Assembly: GCA_945622055.1 (NCBI GenBank)
Contig: CALZBV010000034.1
Location: forward strand, 1-15,848
DNA: 15,848 nt
Direction of reading: 5' to 3'
Origin: an uncultured Clostridia bacterium
GTDB taxonomy: Bacteria; Bacillota; Clostridia; Lachnospirales; Lachnospiraceae
Made by a program: the position numbers and the translations under genes. A model generated the notes under the pieces. It searched no databases. It was not told the DNA's origin and was given only the letters and a program-made list of their open reading frames with translations. Each line of letters opens with the position of its first letter. Positions within the stretch are counted from its first letter, which is position 1. This document shows, in pieces, positions 13,861 through 15,848 of the stretch.

Positions 13861-15582
13861 TTATTCATATACCAGTTTCCGCGGATCAATGCAGATTGCC
13901 GGACGGATTCCAAAGCACTCCGCACCACAAATGGCAGATAAAAGCATATTCTCCGTCTGATGATTTTCCACCAGATACACTTTACAGGAAGAATTCTCAT
14001 ATGCATCACGCAAAAGCCAATAGAAATTCTCATATCCCATGGAGGTACTCATTGAAAAATAACTGTTTGTCTGGTCCATATCCTGAGCCGTATCTGTCGG
14101 TGCAGCAAGCAGGCTGAGTCCTGCCTCCTGCATCCAGCCAACCTCTTCCCTCGAAAGAAGAAATACAAGGTCCGTCGTTATTTTGACCTTTCCGGAATCA
14201 TCCGTTGTCCTTGTCTCATACGGAACAATTGCGTCTCTCTGTAACTCATAAAATCCATATAAAAACCCTGACTCATCACTATATCCGTTCTTATATTCCG
14301 ACATTGCCTCACGCTTAGGCGGCGTATCGCTATACCCAACCACCTCATCCGTACTGTTGAGCCAGGTACGGATGTTGGAGGTCTCCCAATCGTTATTTCC
14401 GCGTATTTTGATAAGAAGCTCAGGATCTGTAACTACACCCGACCAATAATCCACATTGTCAAAATGATTGTAGGCTCCGCTTTCCGCAGCATCAAAGCAT
14501 TTCACACTTAATATCTGACTGGAAACCAACACCAGATTTCCATCCGGAAGCTTCCGAATCACGCGCCAGGAAATCGGTTCATCTTGATACCAGCCAAACT
14601 GCAGCGTATCTCCAACCTTAAGCTGCAGGCCTTCCGTCTCCTGATTTTGACCCTCATCTGCTCCGTTTACCTGTTGCTTAAGCTCATCTGTTTTGTTTTC
14701 CTGTTGCTTCACCTCATCTGTTTTGTTTTCCTGTTGCTTCACCTCATCTGTTTTGTTTTCCTGTTGCTTGAGCTCATCTGTTTTGTTTTCCTGTTGCTTC
14801 ACCTCATCGGCCCTGTTTTCCGTCGTAGCTTCTCCCCCACTTGGCAGGCTGCCCTCGTTATATCCCGGAGTATTGCTATTTTCCGTTTTATCCGGGCTCT
14901 CATTATTTTTTGAGTTATCCGGGATGTCACCATTTCCCGACATATCCGGTAACTCCTCCCCGGTTACCGGTGGTGTTGCCTTTGACTGCCCTGTGCCGGG
15001 CACATTGCGCTTTGTACTGAGAAGAAAGCCGCCCAGACCAACACAAAGTAACAGCCCTGCCACACCTGCTACCGGAAAAAATAATGATTTCCTTTTCTTT
15101 GGTTCAGGCGTTGAAACCGGAGCATTGTCTTTCCTTTGCACGCCCGTATCTGGCTCCTGCCCTGCCCGATCCTCCGTTATGTCTGTTCCCTGCTTTTTTC
15201 TCTCATATTCCTTTATGCGGAAAATCAGCTTTGAAAAATCCGGATCCGTATCATGATTTACCCACTGATGCGTCATAATAAAGTATTCCATTGCCTTTGA
15301 TAGCTGAAAATCCTCCAGTTTATAGACAAAGATCGGAATCCCCTTACTGCAGGCACGTTCCACTTCGCGCAAAACATGCGGAGACGCATCTGCCTGTTTC
15401 GATAATAATAAAAGGAACAATTCTGCGCGGTCAATCCCTTCTACGATTTCCTCTGCATATATGCTTCCGACTTCAATATCTCTCGGAGCAATAAAACAGC
15501 GCTGCCCATTTTCTTCCAGCATTTTACACATGTTCTGTGCGCATTCTGCATCGGAAGATGAATGTGAAATAAAGATATACAT
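13861..15582 (-). CDS. Membrane TIR-domain protein with repeat stalk and DUF6273-like sensor domain
   Basis: 573 residues from the ATG at 15582; GGGAGG lies 7 nt upstream. The frame could begin five codons earlier at a TTG, but that codon overlaps the ribosome site. Residues 1-128 are a bacterial TIR domain: YIFISHSSSDAE, CFIAPRDIEVGSIYAEEIV (29-47), LLLLSKQADASPHVLREVERA and YFIMTHQWVN. Glu73 (SPHVLRE) is the likely catalytic Glu of NAD-cleaving TIRs. A basic stretch (KKRK, 162-165) precedes one membrane span (about 167-189). Then come a Pro/Ser/Asn-rich linker, five 10-residue ENKTDEVKQQ-type repeats (255-304), and from about 320 a domain with DUF6273-like marks: FGWYQDEPISWRV, NIRTWLNS, FLLSREEV, YWLLRDAYEN, GIRPAICID. 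The positive-inside rule places TIR in the cytoplasm and the C-terminus outside. Known TIRs signal through contacts or NAD breakdown; receptor function here is inferred. Confidence 0.88.
   Translation of the reverse strand: MYIFISHSSSDAECAQNMCKMLEENGQRCFIAPRDIEVGSIYAEEIVEGIDRAELFLLLLSKQADASPHVLREVERACSKGIPIFVYKLEDFQLSKAMEYFIMTHQWVNHDTDPDFSKLIFRIKEYERKKQGTDITEDRAGQEPDTGVQRKDNAPVSTPEPKKRKSLFFPVAGVAGLLLCVGLGGFLLSTKRNVPGTGQSKATPPVTGEELPDMSGNGDIPDNSKNNESPDKTENSNTPGYNEGSLPSGGEATTENRADEVKQQENKTDELKQQENKTDEVKQQENKTDEVKQQENKTDELKQQVNGADEGQNQETEGLQLKVGDTLQFGWYQDEPISWRVIRKLPDGNLVLVSSQILSVKCFDAAESGAYNHFDNVDYWSGVVTDPELLIKIRGNNDWETSNIRTWLNSTDEVVGYSDTPPKREAMSEYKNGYSDESGFLYGFYELQRDAIVPYETRTTDDSGKVKITTDLVFLLSREEVGWMQEAGLSLLAAPTDTAQDMDQTNSYFSMSTSMGYENFYWLLRDAYENSSCKVYLVENHQTENMLLSAICGAECFGIRPAICIDPRKLVYE
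14671..14820 (-). repeat. 30-bp tandem coding repeat (ENKTDEVKQQ stalk)
   Basis: Five directly adjacent 30-bp units at 14671-14700, 14701-14730, 14731-14760, 14761-14790 and 14791-14820. The middle units are nearly identical, differing mainly at the Val/Leu codon, and the outer ones are diverged; 14641-14670 is a further degenerate copy. They encode the charged 10-residue stalk repeats of the TIR membrane protein. Confidence 0.92.
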
Positions 15583-15670
15583 GCTTTTTCCTCCCAAAAC
15601 CGAGCCTCTTACCTCAATTTTCTTTTTTATTGCAGCTTCAGCATATTTGGTAAATTATTAACCGATTTTA

Positions 15671-15699
15671 ATTCTAATTTATCACACCGGTTCTGTCAA
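15671..15699 (-). promoter_or_regulatory. Near-consensus promoter of the TIR gene
   Basis: Minus strand: perfect -35 TTGACA (15699-15694), 17-nt spacer, -10 TAGAAT (15676-15671). The start near 15664 gives a leader of about 80 nt. This is the strongest-looking promoter in the window. Confidence 0.75.
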
Positions 15700-15848
15700 G
15701 CAGTTCTCCATTCCTTTCTCACATACCGGCGATGCAGGCCCGGTATTTCTGCAAAAATACGGGATATTACACAGGAACAAAGAATATCGCAAAGCGATAT
15801 TCTGCGCCGCTTTTGCGTCGCATTTTTGCGACATATTCCTTAGCAAAA
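15700..15848. other. Gene-free right edge with three hairpins
   Basis: No coding region is seen. Hairpin A: CCC plus GTATTT (15739-15748, one bulged G) pairs with AAATACGGG (15755-15763). Hairpin B: AGAATATCGC (15781-15790) pairs perfectly with GCGATATTCT (15794-15803) around AAA. Hairpin C: GTCGCA (15817-15822) pairs with TGCGAC (15827-15832) around TTTT. B and C share the theme of GCAAA/TTTTGCG. They may be terminators of a gene beyond the edge or part of an interspersed repeat. Confidence 0.55.

Noticed and set aside
14671..14820. Regular 30-bp repeats as a CRISPR array
   Set aside because: The units are directly adjacent with no unique spacers and lie in frame within a well-supported coding region.
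14584..15256. Long plus-strand open frames with Phe/Leu/Cys-rich repeats opposite the TIR gene
   Set aside because: They are antisense readings of the minus-strand repeat, with no ribosome sites; the minus frame has recognisable TIR and DUF6273-like domains.
1..15848. Mobile element, phage, tRNA or rRNA content
   Set aside because: No transposase, integrase, phage structural gene, long terminal repeats, or tRNA- or rRNA-like sequence was seen on either strand.

Overview
The window looks like a piece of chromosome from an anaerobic low-to-mid GC Firmicute, most likely a Lachnospiraceae-type Clostridia. The grounds are strong AGGAGG-type ribosome binding sites, sigma-A-like promoters, a Gram-positive type IV pilus cassette with a DUF4860-like protein, a TalC-size transaldolase beside a single-chain transketolase, and a TIR/DUF6273 protein of a kind I associate with that family. 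The genus cannot be fixed from the sequence. Nothing points to a phage, transposon, RNA gene or CRISPR array.

Left edge (1-1326, minus): the first 442 residues of a serine-rich-repeat surface adhesin. It has a glycine-rich signal sequence, two tandem copies of a ~165-residue domain, and the beginning of an S-T-S-D-S-T repeat that runs off the window. A 419-bp divergent control region (1327-1745) follows. It holds a good promoter for the adhesin, two short perfect palindromes and a structured leader for the rightward operon.

Pilus operon (1746-6813, plus): seven tightly spaced or overlapping genes. They encode a transglutaminase-fold lipoprotein, a PilC/GspF inner-membrane platform protein, four small single-pass membrane proteins (one a pilin-like protein with Glu+5, one DUF4860-like) and a PilT-type ATPase. 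The extension ATPase, prepilin peptidase and an obvious major pilin are absent, so this is either an accessory cluster completed elsewhere or a specialised machine.

Carbon metabolism block (6848-12074, minus): transaldolase, then transketolase, together the non-oxidative pentose phosphate pathway, followed by a large MalT/LuxR-type STAND regulator. Each enzyme gene has its own convincing promoter overlapped by palindromes. A terminator lies between transketolase and the regulator, with almost no room for a separate regulator promoter, so the regulator may be fed by read-through. The regulator converges on pilT.

Right part (12222-15582, minus): a DHH/DHHA1 phosphoesterase with a ~175-residue C-terminal extension, and a membrane protein with a cytoplasmic TIR domain, one membrane span, a 10-residue tandem-repeat stalk and a C-terminal DUF6273-like domain, which has the layout of a receptor. 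It has a near-consensus promoter. The right edge (15700-15848) holds three hairpins and no gene.

Taken together, the window carries two surface systems (adhesin and pilus) in divergent orientation, a central-metabolism block with its own regulator, and a probable TIR receptor. The most unusual items are the TIR receptor, the adhesin/transglutaminase/pilus neighbourhood, and the palindromic control sites at tal and tkt.
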